A stretch of 64,000 bases of DNA from the NCBI RefSeq assembly GCF_003938655.1, contig NZ_RJJT01000019.1, forward strand, positions 62,001 through 126,000, written 5' to 3'. Below the pieces are notes generated by a model. The model was not told the origin of the DNA. It worked only from the letters and a program-made list of their open reading frames with translations, and ran no database searches. A program made the translations under genes and the position numbers. This DNA comes from Rhizobium pisi (GTDB taxonomy: Bacteria; Pseudomonadota; Alphaproteobacteria; Rhizobiales; Rhizobiaceae). Below are positions 34,763 through 43,655 of this stretch, piece after piece (position 1 is the first letter of the stretch; every line of letters starts with the position of its first letter).

Positions 34763-35827
34763 CTACTTCCCCTCCTGCAACGAAAACACCAGCGTCGCCC
34801 TCGTCCCGTCATGCCCTGGATCATAAGCGAAATCCGATTTCAAACTCGCAGCCATCGCCGTCAGGATGCGTGTGCCGAGGCCGGTTCCCCAGGCGGGGCT
34901 CGACGGCTCGAATCCGGCGCCGTCATCCTCGACGATGAGGCGCAGCGCCTCGTCCGCCTGATCGACGGTGACGCGGATCTCGCCCGACACGCCATCAGGA
35001 TAGGCATATTTGAAAGCGTTGGTGACGAGTTCGCTGACGATCAGGCCGAGCGTGATCACCTTGTCGGTCGCCAGCTTGACCGGCTGGGCGGCAAGCACGA
35101 TGCGGTGCGGCCGGTTGTCGTCGCGCATCGAGGCTTCGAGTTCGGTGAGCAGGCTGTCCAGATATTCGTCGACCTGTACCGAGCCGACCTGCCGGTTGGT
35201 GTAGAGCCGGCGGTGCACGCTGGCGATGGCGTTGATGCGCATCTGCGTTTCGTGCAGCGCGTCGATCGCCACCTGGTCCTTGGTCATCGAGGACTGCATG
35301 CGGATCAGCGCGCCGACGAGGCCGAGGCTGTTGGCGATGCGGTGGTTGACTTCGGCAAGCAGCATTTCGGCGAGGTCGCGCTGCTGGCGGATCACCTCCT
35401 GCGCCTGCGCCGTCTCGCGGCGGAAGCGGGCCCGCTCCAGCGCCTGTTCAAGGGCAGCGGCGAGCAGGTCGAAATAGTCGGCCGAGATCCCCTTGAGCAT
35501 ATAATCGTCGGCGCCCGCCTTCAGCGCCGCGACCGCGATGCCGGTATCGTCCGAACCGGTGGCGTAGATGACAGGCGGATGGTCCGGCATATCGGTGATG
35601 CAGGGCAGGATGTCGAGGCCGGTCTCGCCGGTCAGGAGATGATCGAGCACGACGGCGTCGATGCCGCCCTCGCCGAGCCGCGCAAGGCCGGCGGCGCCGC
35701 TCTGCGCCCACTCGACCGAAAAGCCGCGCCGGCCGAGGTTCTTCTGCATCAGCAGGGCCAGTTCCTCGTCGTCGTCGATATAGAGGATGTGGATCGGGCC
35801 GTCCGCATCGACGTTAGAATTGCTCAT
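34763..35827 (-). CDS. Receiver-HisKA_2 hybrid sensor kinase
   Basis: 354 residues from ATG at 35827 behind GGGAGACGGA; the frame extends to 35887. A REC domain (about 11-130) has acceptor D62 in AVVLDHLLTGETG. A HisKA_2 dimerisation segment follows, with H162 in LLAEVNHRIANSLGLVGALI, then the HATPase domain with LIVSELVTNAFKYAYP and VEDDGAGFEP, GTGLGTRI. Cytoplasmic, no membrane segment. This architecture, receiver first, suggests a phosphorelay intermediate similar to general-stress kinases. Confidence 0.9.
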   Translation of the reverse strand: MSNSNVDADGPIHILYIDDDEELALLMQKNLGRRGFSVEWAQSGAAGLARLGEGGIDAVVLDHLLTGETGLDILPCITDMPDHPPVIYATGSDDTGIAVAALKAGADDYMLKGISADYFDLLAAALEQALERARFRRETAQAQEVIRQQRDLAEMLLAEVNHRIANSLGLVGALIRMQSSMTKDQVAIDALHETQMRINAIASVHRRLYTNRQVGSVQVDEYLDSLLTELEASMRDDNRPHRIVLAAQPVKLATDKVITLGLIVSELVTNAFKYAYPDGVSGEIRVTVDQADEALRLIVEDDGAGFEPSSPAWGTGLGTRILTAMAASLKSDFAYDPGHDGTRATLVFSLQEGK

Positions 35828-35958
35828 TCCGTCTCCCGGCGTTCTCACAAGCGTCCGAGTCGGCCGCATGGCAATGTGGTATTGCATTGGCCGCTTGAGG
35901 TAAACCGCGCTTCTTGCTCACCCTCACCGCCGCTGCCCGATGGGTTCGGCGGGCGATG

Positions 35959-37404
35959 CTAATTCCGGCGGAATTTCCCGCGGCCGGAAACTTCGGCGCC
36001 CGCCTCCGCCGGCAATTGCAGGAAGCGCAGCGACGAGGCGACGCCGATTGCGCCGACCACGACGAAGGCCCAGCGGAAATCGGCAAGAACGGGATTGTCG
36101 GCGCCCCTGAGGGCCGAGGAAATATTGAGCACGGCCGCCGCCACGGCGACGCCGAGCAGCATCGACACCTGCTGCAGCATGCTCGACAGCGTCGAGGCCG
36201 AGCTTCGCTGCGCCGGGCCGATATCGGCAAAGGAGAGCGTATTCAGCGCCGTGAACTCCATCGACCGCGACAGGCCGGCGACAAACAGCAGCGCATGGAT
36301 GAAAAATTGCGGCGTGTCAGGCGAAAGGAACCCGCAGGCGACGATCGAAAACGCGGCGATCAATCCGTTCAGCACCAGCACCGTGCGGAAGCCGAAAAAA
36401 CGCAGGAGCGGCGTCGTCACCGTCTTCATGCCGAGATTGCCGAGGAAATAGACCAGCAGATAGGCGCCCGCGGCAATCGAGCTCAGTCCGAAGCCAAGCT
36501 GGAACAGGAGGGGCAGCAGGAACGGCGTCGCATTGATCGCCGTCCGGCAGGCCGTGCCCGCCGAGAGCGTCGACATCGAGAAGGTCTGAACGCGGAAGGC
36601 GGAGAGATCGAGCAGCGGATTGTCGACGGCAAGGAAGTGCCGCGTCGCCAGGAAGGACAGCACGATCCCCGCCGCCAGCATCGCCATAACAGGCAGAAGC
36701 CCGCCCTCCCATTTGACCGAAAGCTCAAGGGCGGCGAGCAGGAAGGTCAGCCCTGCCGCACTCAAAATGAAACCGAGGATATCCAGCCGGCCGGGATCGG
36801 ACTCGCGCTGCTCGGGCACGAAGCGCAGCACCAGCCCCATGCCGAGAATGCCGATCGGGATGTTGATCAGGAAATTCCAGTGCCAGCTGGCATAGGTGGT
36901 GATGAAGCCGCCGAGCACCGGGCCGATCACGGGCGCGGTCAGCGCCGGCCAGGTGATCAGCGCGATCGCCTGGACGAGTTCGGACTTGCGGGCGTTCTTC
37001 AACACGATGATGCGCCCGACCGGCGTCATCAGCGCGCTGCCCGCCCCCTGGACGGCGCGCCAGAGCACGAATTCCGCAAGGCTGCCGGAAAATGCACAGA
37101 ACAGCGAGGCAACCGTGAAGACACCGATCGACGTCAGGAAGACGCGCCGCGCGCCGAACCGGTCGCCGAGCCAGCCCGACAGCGGAATGAAGGCGGCCAT
37201 CGTCAGCATGTAGACGGTGATGCCGATACTCATAGATACCGGCTGCACGCTGAAGCTTGCCGCCATCTGCGGCAGCGACGTGGCGACGATCGTGCCGTCG
37301 AGGATCTGCATGAAGAAGGAAACGGCAACGACCAGCGCCACGATCTTCGCCTGGCGGCCGCCCGCCGCCTCTTGCCCCTGCTCGCTCGTCTCTGCCGTGG
37401 TCAT
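35959..37404 (-). CDS. DHA2 family (EmrB-like, 14-TM) multidrug exporter
   Basis: 481 residues with about 14 membrane segments. Motif A is GWLGDRFGARRVF, the N-terminal motif D1 is MQILDGTIVATSLPQMAASF, and motif C is GPVLGGFITTYASWHWNFLINIPIG, split near 160-185. No EmrA-type partner is adjacent, so a single-component drug or metabolite/H+ antiporter is likely. Confidence 0.9.
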   Translation of the reverse strand: MTTAETSEQGQEAAGGRQAKIVALVVAVSFFMQILDGTIVATSLPQMAASFSVQPVSMSIGITVYMLTMAAFIPLSGWLGDRFGARRVFLTSIGVFTVASLFCAFSGSLAEFVLWRAVQGAGSALMTPVGRIIVLKNARKSELVQAIALITWPALTAPVIGPVLGGFITTYASWHWNFLINIPIGILGMGLVLRFVPEQRESDPGRLDILGFILSAAGLTFLLAALELSVKWEGGLLPVMAMLAAGIVLSFLATRHFLAVDNPLLDLSAFRVQTFSMSTLSAGTACRTAINATPFLLPLLFQLGFGLSSIAAGAYLLVYFLGNLGMKTVTTPLLRFFGFRTVLVLNGLIAAFSIVACGFLSPDTPQFFIHALLFVAGLSRSMEFTALNTLSFADIGPAQRSSASTLSSMLQQVSMLLGVAVAAAVLNISSALRGADNPVLADFRWAFVVVGAIGVASSLRFLQLPAEAGAEVSGRGKFRRN

Positions 37405-37581
37405 CGATCTGCCAATGGAAATTCCGGATGTCGCGACAGGGAAACGGGAAGGAAGGTGATCGGAGGTCTGCCGCGGGAGGCGCGGACAAACCGCGCACTG
37501 GCTGAATACGCCCCTTGCATCAGGCCGGAAAGGCTAAATCTCGCACTGCGACGGAATATTCCCGATGCGGCCCGCGCACTT

Positions 37582-37609
37582 AAGAAAAAGGCCCCACCGA
37601 AGCGAGGCC
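37582..37609 (-). terminator. Intrinsic terminator with UUCG tetraloop
   Basis: 8-bp stem (37602-37609 with 37590-37597, two G-U pairs), loop TTCG, then five T and CTT on the minus strand. Confidence 0.85.
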
Positions 37610-37740
37610 AAGTTTGAACCGCTCCGGGAAAACGGGAGCGGCGTGGAGGTCCATATCTTGCGAGCACCCCCGCAGCGAGGCCAGATTTCGCCGTATCGGT
37701 ACGCTTGCGAATGAAATTTGCGGATCGGCCGAAAGAACGC
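37582..37740 (-). ncRNA. Candidate small RNA antisense-upstream of the ABC-transporter operon
   Basis: On the minus strand an excellent intrinsic terminator, GGCCTCGC-TTCG-GTGGGGCC plus TTTTTCTT, ends about 37582. Ahead of it lies a second hairpin, CCGCTCC/GGAGCGG (about 37619-37641), and a related GGCCTCGCTGCGGGGG stretch (about 37662-37679). No protein gene on the minus strand lies upstream that could use this terminator, since the next gene (37923) points the other way. A transcript of roughly 120-170 nt is inferred; the 5' end is not defined. Accessible CCTCC in the middle could pair with ribosome sites. Confidence 0.55.
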
Positions 37741-37749
37741 TCCTAAAGA

Positions 37750-37834
37750 CAGGTGAAACACCTGTGCACTGCAGCAACGATTGTCCCTTGCAATGTTTAC
37801 AAAAAAGGATATCACTAAACATATTGCTAAACAT
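37750..37834. promoter_or_regulatory. Operator-like repeats upstream of the ketose/polyol uptake operon
   Basis: A perfect palindrome CAGGTG-AAA-CACCTG (37750-37764), and TAAACAT boxes at 37816-37822 and 37828-37834 with an inverted copy ATGTTTA at 37793-37799. They lie 90-170 bp before the binding-protein start and are the best candidates for operator sites of the operon. Confidence 0.5.
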
Positions 37835-37922
37835 GATGAATGAGGAGTTCATGTGAGCATTCTCTGAAATGGGTGAACATGCGACGCCGGCGGGGAGCCG
37901 GCATTAGTTCTGGGAGGAACTT

Positions 37923-39248
37923 ATGCAGAAAACATCGAAAGCCCTTTTGGGGCTGGCCGCGGCGTTTGTCATGTCGTCGGCATTGCCCAATCTCGCCAAA
38001 GCCGATGAACTGACGCTGTGCTGGGCCGCATGGGACCCCGCCAATGCGCTGGTCGAGCTGTCGAAGGACTTCACCGCCAAGACTGGCACGCAGATGAAGT
38101 TCGAATTCGTTCCCTGGACGAGTTATGCCGACCGCTTCCTCAACGAGCTGAATTCCCACGGCAAGCTTTGCGACCTCATCATCGGCGACAGCCAGTGGAT
38201 CGGCGGCTCTGCCGAGAATGGCCATTACGTCAAGCTCAACGACTTCTTCGACAAGGAAGGCATCAAGATGGATGACTTCGTGCCGGCGACGGTCGTCGGC
38301 TACTCGGAATGGCCGAAGAACACGCCGAACTACTGGGCGCTGCCGGCCATGGGCGACGTCGTCGGCTGGACCTACCGCAAGGACTGGTTCGAGAAGCCGG
38401 AACTGCAGAAGGAATTCAAGGCGAAATACGGCCACGATCTCGCAGCCCCGAAGACCTATGACGAGCTGAAGCAGATCGCCGAGTTCTTCCAGAAGCGTCA
38501 GATCGACGGCAAGACCGTGTATGGCGCCTCGATCTATACTGAGCGCGGCTCCGAAGGCATCACCATGGGCGTGACCAACGTCCTCTACGACTGGGGCTTC
38601 CAGTACGAGAACCCGAAGAAGCCTTACGACATGGAAGGCTTCGTCAACTCGGCCGACGCGGTCAAGGGCCTCGAATTCTACAAGTCGCTCTATGATTGCT
38701 GCACCCCGCCCGGCAGCTCCAACGTCTACATGGTCGAATCCGCCGACGCCTTCAAATCCGGCCAGGTCGCCATGCAGATGAACTTCGCCTTCACCTGGCC
38801 CGGTCTCTACAAGGACGAGAAGGTCGGCGGCGACAGGATCGGCTTCTTCCCCAATCCGGCTGAAAAGGCCCACTTCGCCCAGCTCGGCGGCCAGGGCATC
38901 TCGGTGGTCTCCTATTCCGACAAGCGCGATGCCGCCCTGCAATACATCAAATGGTTCGCCCAGCCGGATGTGCAGGCCAAGTGGTGGGAACTCGGCGGTT
39001 TCTCCTGCCTGAATTCAGTCGTCAACGCGCCGGATTTCGCCAAGAGCCAGCCCTATGCCCAGGCCTTCCTGGACTCGATGGCGATCGTCAAGGACTTCTG
39101 GGCCGAGCCGAGTTATGCTTCGCTGCTGCAGGCCATGCAGAAGCGCGTCCATAACTACGTGGTCGCCGGCAACGGCACCGCCAAGGAAGCGCTCGACGGC
39201 CTGGTGAAGGACTGGAGCGACGTCTTCAAGGACGACGGCAAGATCTAG
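37923..39248 (+). CDS. ABC transporter periplasmic sugar/polyol-binding protein
   Basis: 441 residues with a Sec signal peptide (KALLGLAAAFVMSSALP, cleavage after AKA near residue 27). Family 1 extracellular binding protein: LTLCWAAWDPANALVELSKDF, DLIIGDSQWIGGSAENGHYV, GISVVSYSDKRDAALQYIKW. Strong ribosome site GGGAGGAAC. It begins a 13-gene co-directional series and is separated from the permease gene by a GC-rich hairpin, typical where the binding protein is made in excess. Substrate not readable from sequence; the kinase genes downstream suggest a short-chain ketose or polyol. Confidence 0.92.
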   Translation: MQKTSKALLGLAAAFVMSSALPNLAKADELTLCWAAWDPANALVELSKDFTAKTGTQMKFEFVPWTSYADRFLNELNSHGKLCDLIIGDSQWIGGSAENGHYVKLNDFFDKEGIKMDDFVPATVVGYSEWPKNTPNYWALPAMGDVVGWTYRKDWFEKPELQKEFKAKYGHDLAAPKTYDELKQIAEFFQKRQIDGKTVYGASIYTERGSEGITMGVTNVLYDWGFQYENPKKPYDMEGFVNSADAVKGLEFYKSLYDCCTPPGSSNVYMVESADAFKSGQVAMQMNFAFTWPGLYKDEKVGGDRIGFFPNPAEKAHFAQLGGQGISVVSYSDKRDAALQYIKWFAQPDVQAKWWELGGFSCLNSVVNAPDFAKSQPYAQAFLDSMAIVKDFWAEPSYASLLQAMQKRVHNYVVAGNGTAKEALDGLVKDWSDVFKDDGKI

Positions 39249-39300
39249 TGCCGGACGACGGGACAGGCGGCATCTCTCTGCGCGCCATCCTCGCCAGGAT

Positions 39301-39334
39301 GGCGGCCCGGATCGGCAAACGAGCCGGGCCGCCG
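39301..39334 (+). promoter_or_regulatory. Intercistronic hairpin between binding protein and permease
   Basis: GGCGGCCCGG (39301-39310) pairs with CCGGGCCGCC (39324-39333) over a 13-nt loop, without a U-tract. Such stem-loops protect the upstream message and let the binding protein exceed the membrane subunits. Confidence 0.72.
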
Positions 39335-39367
39335 GATCTCTCAAATTCCAAAAGACCGGGTGAAGAC

Positions 39368-40336
39368 TTGACCATTTCCCATTCCTCCATCGTCGAGAAG
39401 GCGGCCGACGCGACAGCAAGGGCAACACCGGTCTCGGTTGCCCGGCGCGTCCGCGGCCTCTCCGACAGGGCGATCGCCTGGCTGTTCATTGCGCCAGCCA
39501 TCACCCTGCTCTTGGCGATCAACATCTTCCCGCTCATCTGGGCAGTCTATCTCTCCTTCACCAATTACCGCGCCAACCGGCCGAATGCGCCGGTCCAGGG
39601 CGTCGGCCTTGGAAATTACGAGCGCGTCCTCAACGATCCCGATATCTGGCAGGCGATGCAGACCACCGCGCATTTCGTCTTCTGGACGATCCTGCTGCAG
39701 ACGGTGATCGGCTTCACGCTCGCCTACCTGATCGACCGCAAGTTTCGCGGCCATGCCTTCTGGACGACGATCATCCTGATCCCGATGATGCTGTCGCCCG
39801 CCGTGGTCGGCAATTTCTGGCGCTTTCTCTACGAGCCGCAGATCGGCCTCTTCGCCTATGCCGTGTCGCTGGTCTCTGGCATTCCGACATCGGATATCCA
39901 GATGCTCGGCAACGTCTCTCTGGCACCCTGGGCGATCATCATCGTCGATACCTGGATGTGGACGCCCTATGTGATGCTGATCTGCCTCGCCGGCCTACGC
40001 TCGATCCCCGATTATATCTACGAGGCGGCCGAGGTCGACCGCGCTTCGCCCTGGCGCCAGTTCTGGTCGATCACGGTGCCGATGGCCCTGCCCTTCATCA
40101 TGCTCGCCGTGCTCTTCCGCGGCATCGAGAATTTCAAGATGTTCGACATGGTGACGCTGCTCACCGGCGGCGGACCGGGCTCGGTCACCGAAGTCGCCTC
40201 GATCACGCTGAAACGCGCCGCCTTCGAAAGCTGGGCGACCGGCCGGGCCTCGGCCTTCGCCATCATCCTCTTTGTCGCGGTGTTCGGCCTCGCCAACATC
40301 TACGTCAAGGCATTGAACAAGGTGAAGCAACGATGA
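39368..40336 (+). CDS. ABC transporter permease (first)
   Basis: 322 residues with a TTG start at 39368 (reading LTISHSSIVEKAADATARAT), chosen because it follows the hairpin and GGGTGAAG; the open frame back to a GTG at 39248 would include the hairpin. Six membrane segments and the EAA loop YEAAEVDRASPWRQFWSITVP identify a MalF-type inner-membrane permease. It overlaps the next permease by 4 bp. Confidence 0.9.
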   Translation: MTISHSSIVEKAADATARATPVSVARRVRGLSDRAIAWLFIAPAITLLLAINIFPLIWAVYLSFTNYRANRPNAPVQGVGLGNYERVLNDPDIWQAMQTTAHFVFWTILLQTVIGFTLAYLIDRKFRGHAFWTTIILIPMMLSPAVVGNFWRFLYEPQIGLFAYAVSLVSGIPTSDIQMLGNVSLAPWAIIIVDTWMWTPYVMLICLAGLRSIPDYIYEAAEVDRASPWRQFWSITVPMALPFIMLAVLFRGIENFKMFDMVTLLTGGGPGSVTEVASITLKRAAFESWATGRASAFAIILFVAVFGLANIYVKALNKVKQR

Positions 40337-41286
40337 GCGCCGCCAACTCAGCCCATTCGGTCGTCGAACCGAGCCTGTCCAGCAAGCGCATCGCCGGCAC
40401 CATCGTCGTGCTTTACGCGCTGATCACCCTCATCCCGCTCGTCTGGATCTTCCTGACCAGCATCAAGTCGCCGCCGGATTCGATCAGCTATCCCCCCAAG
40501 ATCGTCTTTACCCCGTCGCTCGAGGGCTATTGCAACCTGTTCACGACGCGCACCCGGCAGACGCCCGATTATATCGCCTCGCTGCCGGCGCCGGCCGGCA
40601 CCTGCGATGAGGTGACGCGCAAGCGCAACATGGTGATAGCAGGCCCGTCGAATTTCGTGCCGCGCTTCGTCAATTCGCTGGTCATCGCCTTCGGCTCCAC
40701 CTTCCTCGCGGTCTTCCTCGGCACGCTCGCAGCCTACGGCTTTTCCCGCTTCAAGGTGCCGCTCGCCGACGACCTGCTGTTCTTCATCCTGTCGACGCGC
40801 ATGATGCCGCCGATCGCCGTCGCCATCCCGATCTACCTGATGTATCGCGAGCTCGGCCTGTCGGACACGGCCTTGGGCATGATCCTGCTCTATACCGCCG
40901 TAAACGTCTCGCTCGCCGTCTGGCTGCTCAAGGGCTTCATCGACGAGATCCCGCGCGAATACGAGGAAGCGGCGATGATCGACGGCTATACGAGGCTCCA
41001 AGCCTTCCGCAAGGTCGTGCTGCCGCAGGCAACGACCGGCATCGCTGCGACCGCGATCTTCTGCCTGATCTTCGCCTGGAACGAATATGCCTTCGCCGCC
41101 CTGCTGACCTCGGGCGAGGCCCAGACCGCGCCGCCCTTCATTCCGACGATCATCGGCGAAGGCGGGCAGGACTGGCCGGCGGTTGCCGCCGGCACCACGA
41201 TCTTCCTGATCCCGATCCTCGTCTTCACTATTCTCCTGCGCAAACAGCTGCTGCGCGGCATCACTTTCGGAGCCGTCCGCAAATGA
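40333..41286 (+). CDS. ABC transporter permease (second)
   Basis: 317 residues from ATG at 40333 overlapping the previous stop. MalG-type with EAA loop YEEAAMIDGYTRLQAFRKVVLP. A Cys-containing periplasmic insertion (about 50-105, with ARTG-like TTRTRQTPDYIASLPAPA) sits between the first two membrane segments and is longer than in most sugar permeases. It overlaps the small membrane protein gene by 4 bp. Confidence 0.9.
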   Translation: MSAANSAHSVVEPSLSSKRIAGTIVVLYALITLIPLVWIFLTSIKSPPDSISYPPKIVFTPSLEGYCNLFTTRTRQTPDYIASLPAPAGTCDEVTRKRNMVIAGPSNFVPRFVNSLVIAFGSTFLAVFLGTLAAYGFSRFKVPLADDLLFFILSTRMMPPIAVAIPIYLMYRELGLSDTALGMILLYTAVNVSLAVWLLKGFIDEIPREYEEAAMIDGYTRLQAFRKVVLPQATTGIAATAIFCLIFAWNEYAFAALLTSGEAQTAPPFIPTIIGEGGQDWPAVAAGTTIFLIPILVFTILLRKQLLRGITFGAVRK

Positions 41287-41501
41287 GCCATCTGATCGAA
41301 ACACGCACCCGCACCCCTGCCCGTCCGAAACGGCCCTTCTTCTTGCGGCGTGGCCCGATGGAGGCCATCGCCACCGTGCTGATCGGGCTCGGCTTCCTGA
41401 TGCTGTTCCAGCCCTTCCTGCTGGTGCTCTACACCTATTCGCTGGTCACCCTGCTTGCAGGCACCGTCATGTTCATCATCGTTTCGAAATTCCCGGAGTG
41501 A
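41283..41501 (+). CDS. Small membrane protein embedded in the ABC operon
   Basis: 72 residues with a basic N-terminus (TRTRTPARPKRPFFLRRGP) and two hydrophobic helices (AIATVLIGLGFLMLFQPFLL and LYTYSLVTLLAGTVMFIIV). Overlaps the permease stop and lies 3 bp before the ATPase gene, so it is translationally coupled. The rhizobial glycerol transporter GlpSTPQUV also includes a small membrane protein and two ATPases, suggesting a related transporter class. Function unknown. Confidence 0.75.
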   Translation: MSHLIETRTRTPARPKRPFFLRRGPMEAIATVLIGLGFLMLFQPFLLVLYTYSLVTLLAGTVMFIIVSKFPE

Positions 41502-41504
41502 GCC

Positions 41505-42602
41505 ATGGCCGATATCCGGATTGAAAATCTCCGCAAGGAATTCGGCAGCTTCGTCGCCGTTCAGGATTCGAGCTTCACCGTCCATGACGGCGAGTTCCTG
41601 GCGCTGCTCGGTCCATCAGGCTGCGGCAAGACGACGACGCTTCGCATGATCGCCGGCCTCGAACTGCCGTCGAGCGGCAAGATCTATCTCGACGGCGAGG
41701 ACGTCACCTTCAACCGCGCCAGCGCCCGCGACATCGCCTTCGTCTTCCAGCTCTTCGCGCTCTACCCGCATATGAACGTGCGCAAGAATATCGGCTTCCC
41801 CTTGCTGTCGCAGGGCATGCCCAAGGCCGAAATCCGTCAGCGCGTGGAGGAGACCGCCCGGCTGCTGCAGATCGACCATATTCTCAACCGCTCGGTCTCC
41901 GGCCTTGCCGGCGGCGACCGGCAGCGTGTGGCGCTCGGCCGCGCCATCGTCCGGCGCCCGAAATGCTTCCTGATGGATGAGCCGCTCGGCACGCTCGACG
42001 CCGAGTTCCGCGAAGTCATGGTCCACGAGCTGCGCGAACTGCACAACCGCATCCATGCCACCACCGTCTACGTCACCCATGACCAGCACGAGGCGATGGC
42101 GATGGCCGACAAGATCGCCGTCATGAACCATGGCGTCATCGAGCAGTTCGGCACGCCGCAGGAAATCTATGCCAAGCCCGCGACCATGTATGTCGCCGAT
42201 TTCATCGGCTCGCCGCCGATGAACTTCATGCGCTTCACCTCGGGCCTGAAAAACGGCGACACATCCATCCTGCTCGACGGCGTCGATGTCGCCGTTCCCG
42301 AGATCCATCAGGACGTGGCCGAGAGCGAACTGGCGCTCGGCGTGCGGCCCGAGCATATCCGCTTCAGCGACGCATCGCCCCTTCGCGGCGCCGTCTATGG
42401 CAGCGAATATCTCGGCACCAACCAGGTCGTCGCCGTGGAAACCCAGGGCGGCCTAATCAAGGCCCGCGTTCCCGCCAATCGCAGCTTCCGGATCGGCGAG
42501 ACGGTCGGCCTGGAATTCAACCCGGCGAAACTCGCGCTCTTCGACTGCACGTCGGGCCGCGCGGTGCCATCCCAGCTCTATCAGGAGACCCGGCATGGCT
42601 AA
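41505..42602 (+). CDS. ABC transporter ATP-binding protein (first), with atypical signature motif
   Basis: 365 residues. Walker A GPSGCGKTT (about 37-45), Q-loop FQLFALYPHM, Walker B CFLMDEPLGTLDAE, and a C-terminal MalK-like OB/TOBE region from about 240. The signature motif reads VSGLAGGDRQRVALGRA, that is LAGGD instead of LSGGQ. The second ATPase downstream has a normal LSGGE. A heterodimeric ATPase pair with one degenerate composite site is plausible. Confidence 0.93.
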   Translation: MADIRIENLRKEFGSFVAVQDSSFTVHDGEFLALLGPSGCGKTTTLRMIAGLELPSSGKIYLDGEDVTFNRASARDIAFVFQLFALYPHMNVRKNIGFPLLSQGMPKAEIRQRVEETARLLQIDHILNRSVSGLAGGDRQRVALGRAIVRRPKCFLMDEPLGTLDAEFREVMVHELRELHNRIHATTVYVTHDQHEAMAMADKIAVMNHGVIEQFGTPQEIYAKPATMYVADFIGSPPMNFMRFTSGLKNGDTSILLDGVDVAVPEIHQDVAESELALGVRPEHIRFSDASPLRGAVYGSEYLGTNQVVAVETQGGLIKARVPANRSFRIGETVGLEFNPAKLALFDCTSGRAVPSQLYQETRHG

Positions 42603-43602
42603 TGTCGTCCTCAGGAACCTCGCCAAGCGCTTCGGCGATACCCAGGCCTTGGCCGATCTCGATCTCTCGATCCGCGACGGCGAATTCGTCGTGCTGCTCG
42701 GTCCCACAGGCGCCGGCAAGACCACGACACTGCGGCTGATCGCCGGCTTGGAAAGGCCGGATAGCGGCCGTATCGAGATCGGCGGCCGCAATGTCGCAGC
42801 CGAAGCCCCGGCCGAGCGCGACGTCGCCTTCGTCTTCCAGCAATATTCGCTCTATCCGCACATGACGGTTTACGAGAACCTCGCCTTCCCGCTGAAGGCG
42901 CCGGTGCGCAAGCTGAGTGCGGAGGAAATCGATCGGCGCGTGCGCGAGGTCGCGCGCATGGTCCGGATCGACCATAAACTCGAGAATCGCTCGACCAGGC
43001 TTTCCGGCGGCGAGATGCAGCGTGTCGCGATCGGTCGTGCGCTGGTGCGCCGACCGGCGATCTATCTGATGGACGAGCCGCTCTCCTCGCTCGATGCCAA
43101 GCTGCGCGCGGAACTGCGCCTGGAACTGAAGCGCATCCAGAAGGAATTGGGCTCGACACTGCTCTATGTCACCCACGACCAGGTGGAAGCCATGACCATG
43201 GCCGACCGCATCGGCATCGTCGCCGAGGGCCGGTTGATGCAGGTGGGAACGCCGCGCGAAATCTACGGCAATCCCGCCAACCTGCATGTCGCCGCCCGCC
43301 TCGGCCAGCCGCATATCAACCTTCTGCCGGCGGACCTGCTTCCCGGCGGCCGTCCGCCGACCGGCACGAAAACCGTCGGCGCCCGCACGGAACATCTCGA
43401 TATCATTGTCGGCAAGGATGCCAATGCGGAGATCGACTGGATCGAGCATCTCGGCGACCAGAACCATCTGCACATCAGGGCTGGCAATCACAAGCTCGTC
43501 ACACTTGCAGATCCATATCTGGCGATTGCGCCGGGCGACCGGATCAGCCTGACGCTGCGCGATCCGCTTTATTTCGATGCGGCTGGACAGCGCCTGTCCT
43601 GA
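42595..43602 (+). CDS. ABC transporter ATP-binding protein (second)
   Basis: 335 residues, overlapping the first ATPase gene by 8 bp. Walker A GPTGAGKTT, Q-loop FQQYSLYPHM, signature TRLSGGEMQRVAIGRAL, Walker B IYLMDEPLSSLDAK, H-loop YVTHDQVEAM; TOBE region C-terminal. Together with the first ATPase it would form the motor of the transporter, as in GlpS/GlpT-type systems that have two distinct ATPases. Confidence 0.93.
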   Translation: MANVVLRNLAKRFGDTQALADLDLSIRDGEFVVLLGPTGAGKTTTLRLIAGLERPDSGRIEIGGRNVAAEAPAERDVAFVFQQYSLYPHMTVYENLAFPLKAPVRKLSAEEIDRRVREVARMVRIDHKLENRSTRLSGGEMQRVAIGRALVRRPAIYLMDEPLSSLDAKLRAELRLELKRIQKELGSTLLYVTHDQVEAMTMADRIGIVAEGRLMQVGTPREIYGNPANLHVAARLGQPHINLLPADLLPGGRPPTGTKTVGARTEHLDIIVGKDANAEIDWIEHLGDQNHLHIRAGNHKLVTLADPYLAIAPGDRISLTLRDPLYFDAAGQRLS

Positions 43603-43655
43603 CCGGCAAACACACATGACGACGGCATGAAAAACAAACAGACGGGTCTCAATCG

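Noticed and set aside
35914..37617. Plus-strand 567-codon frame opposite the DHA2 exporter
   Set aside because: Arg/Glu/Gln-rich shadow of a membrane protein gene; no ribosome site and no motifs.
37582..37740. Calling the candidate sRNA AbcR1/AbcR2
   Set aside because: The known AbcR seed motifs are not present; only the functional context is similar.
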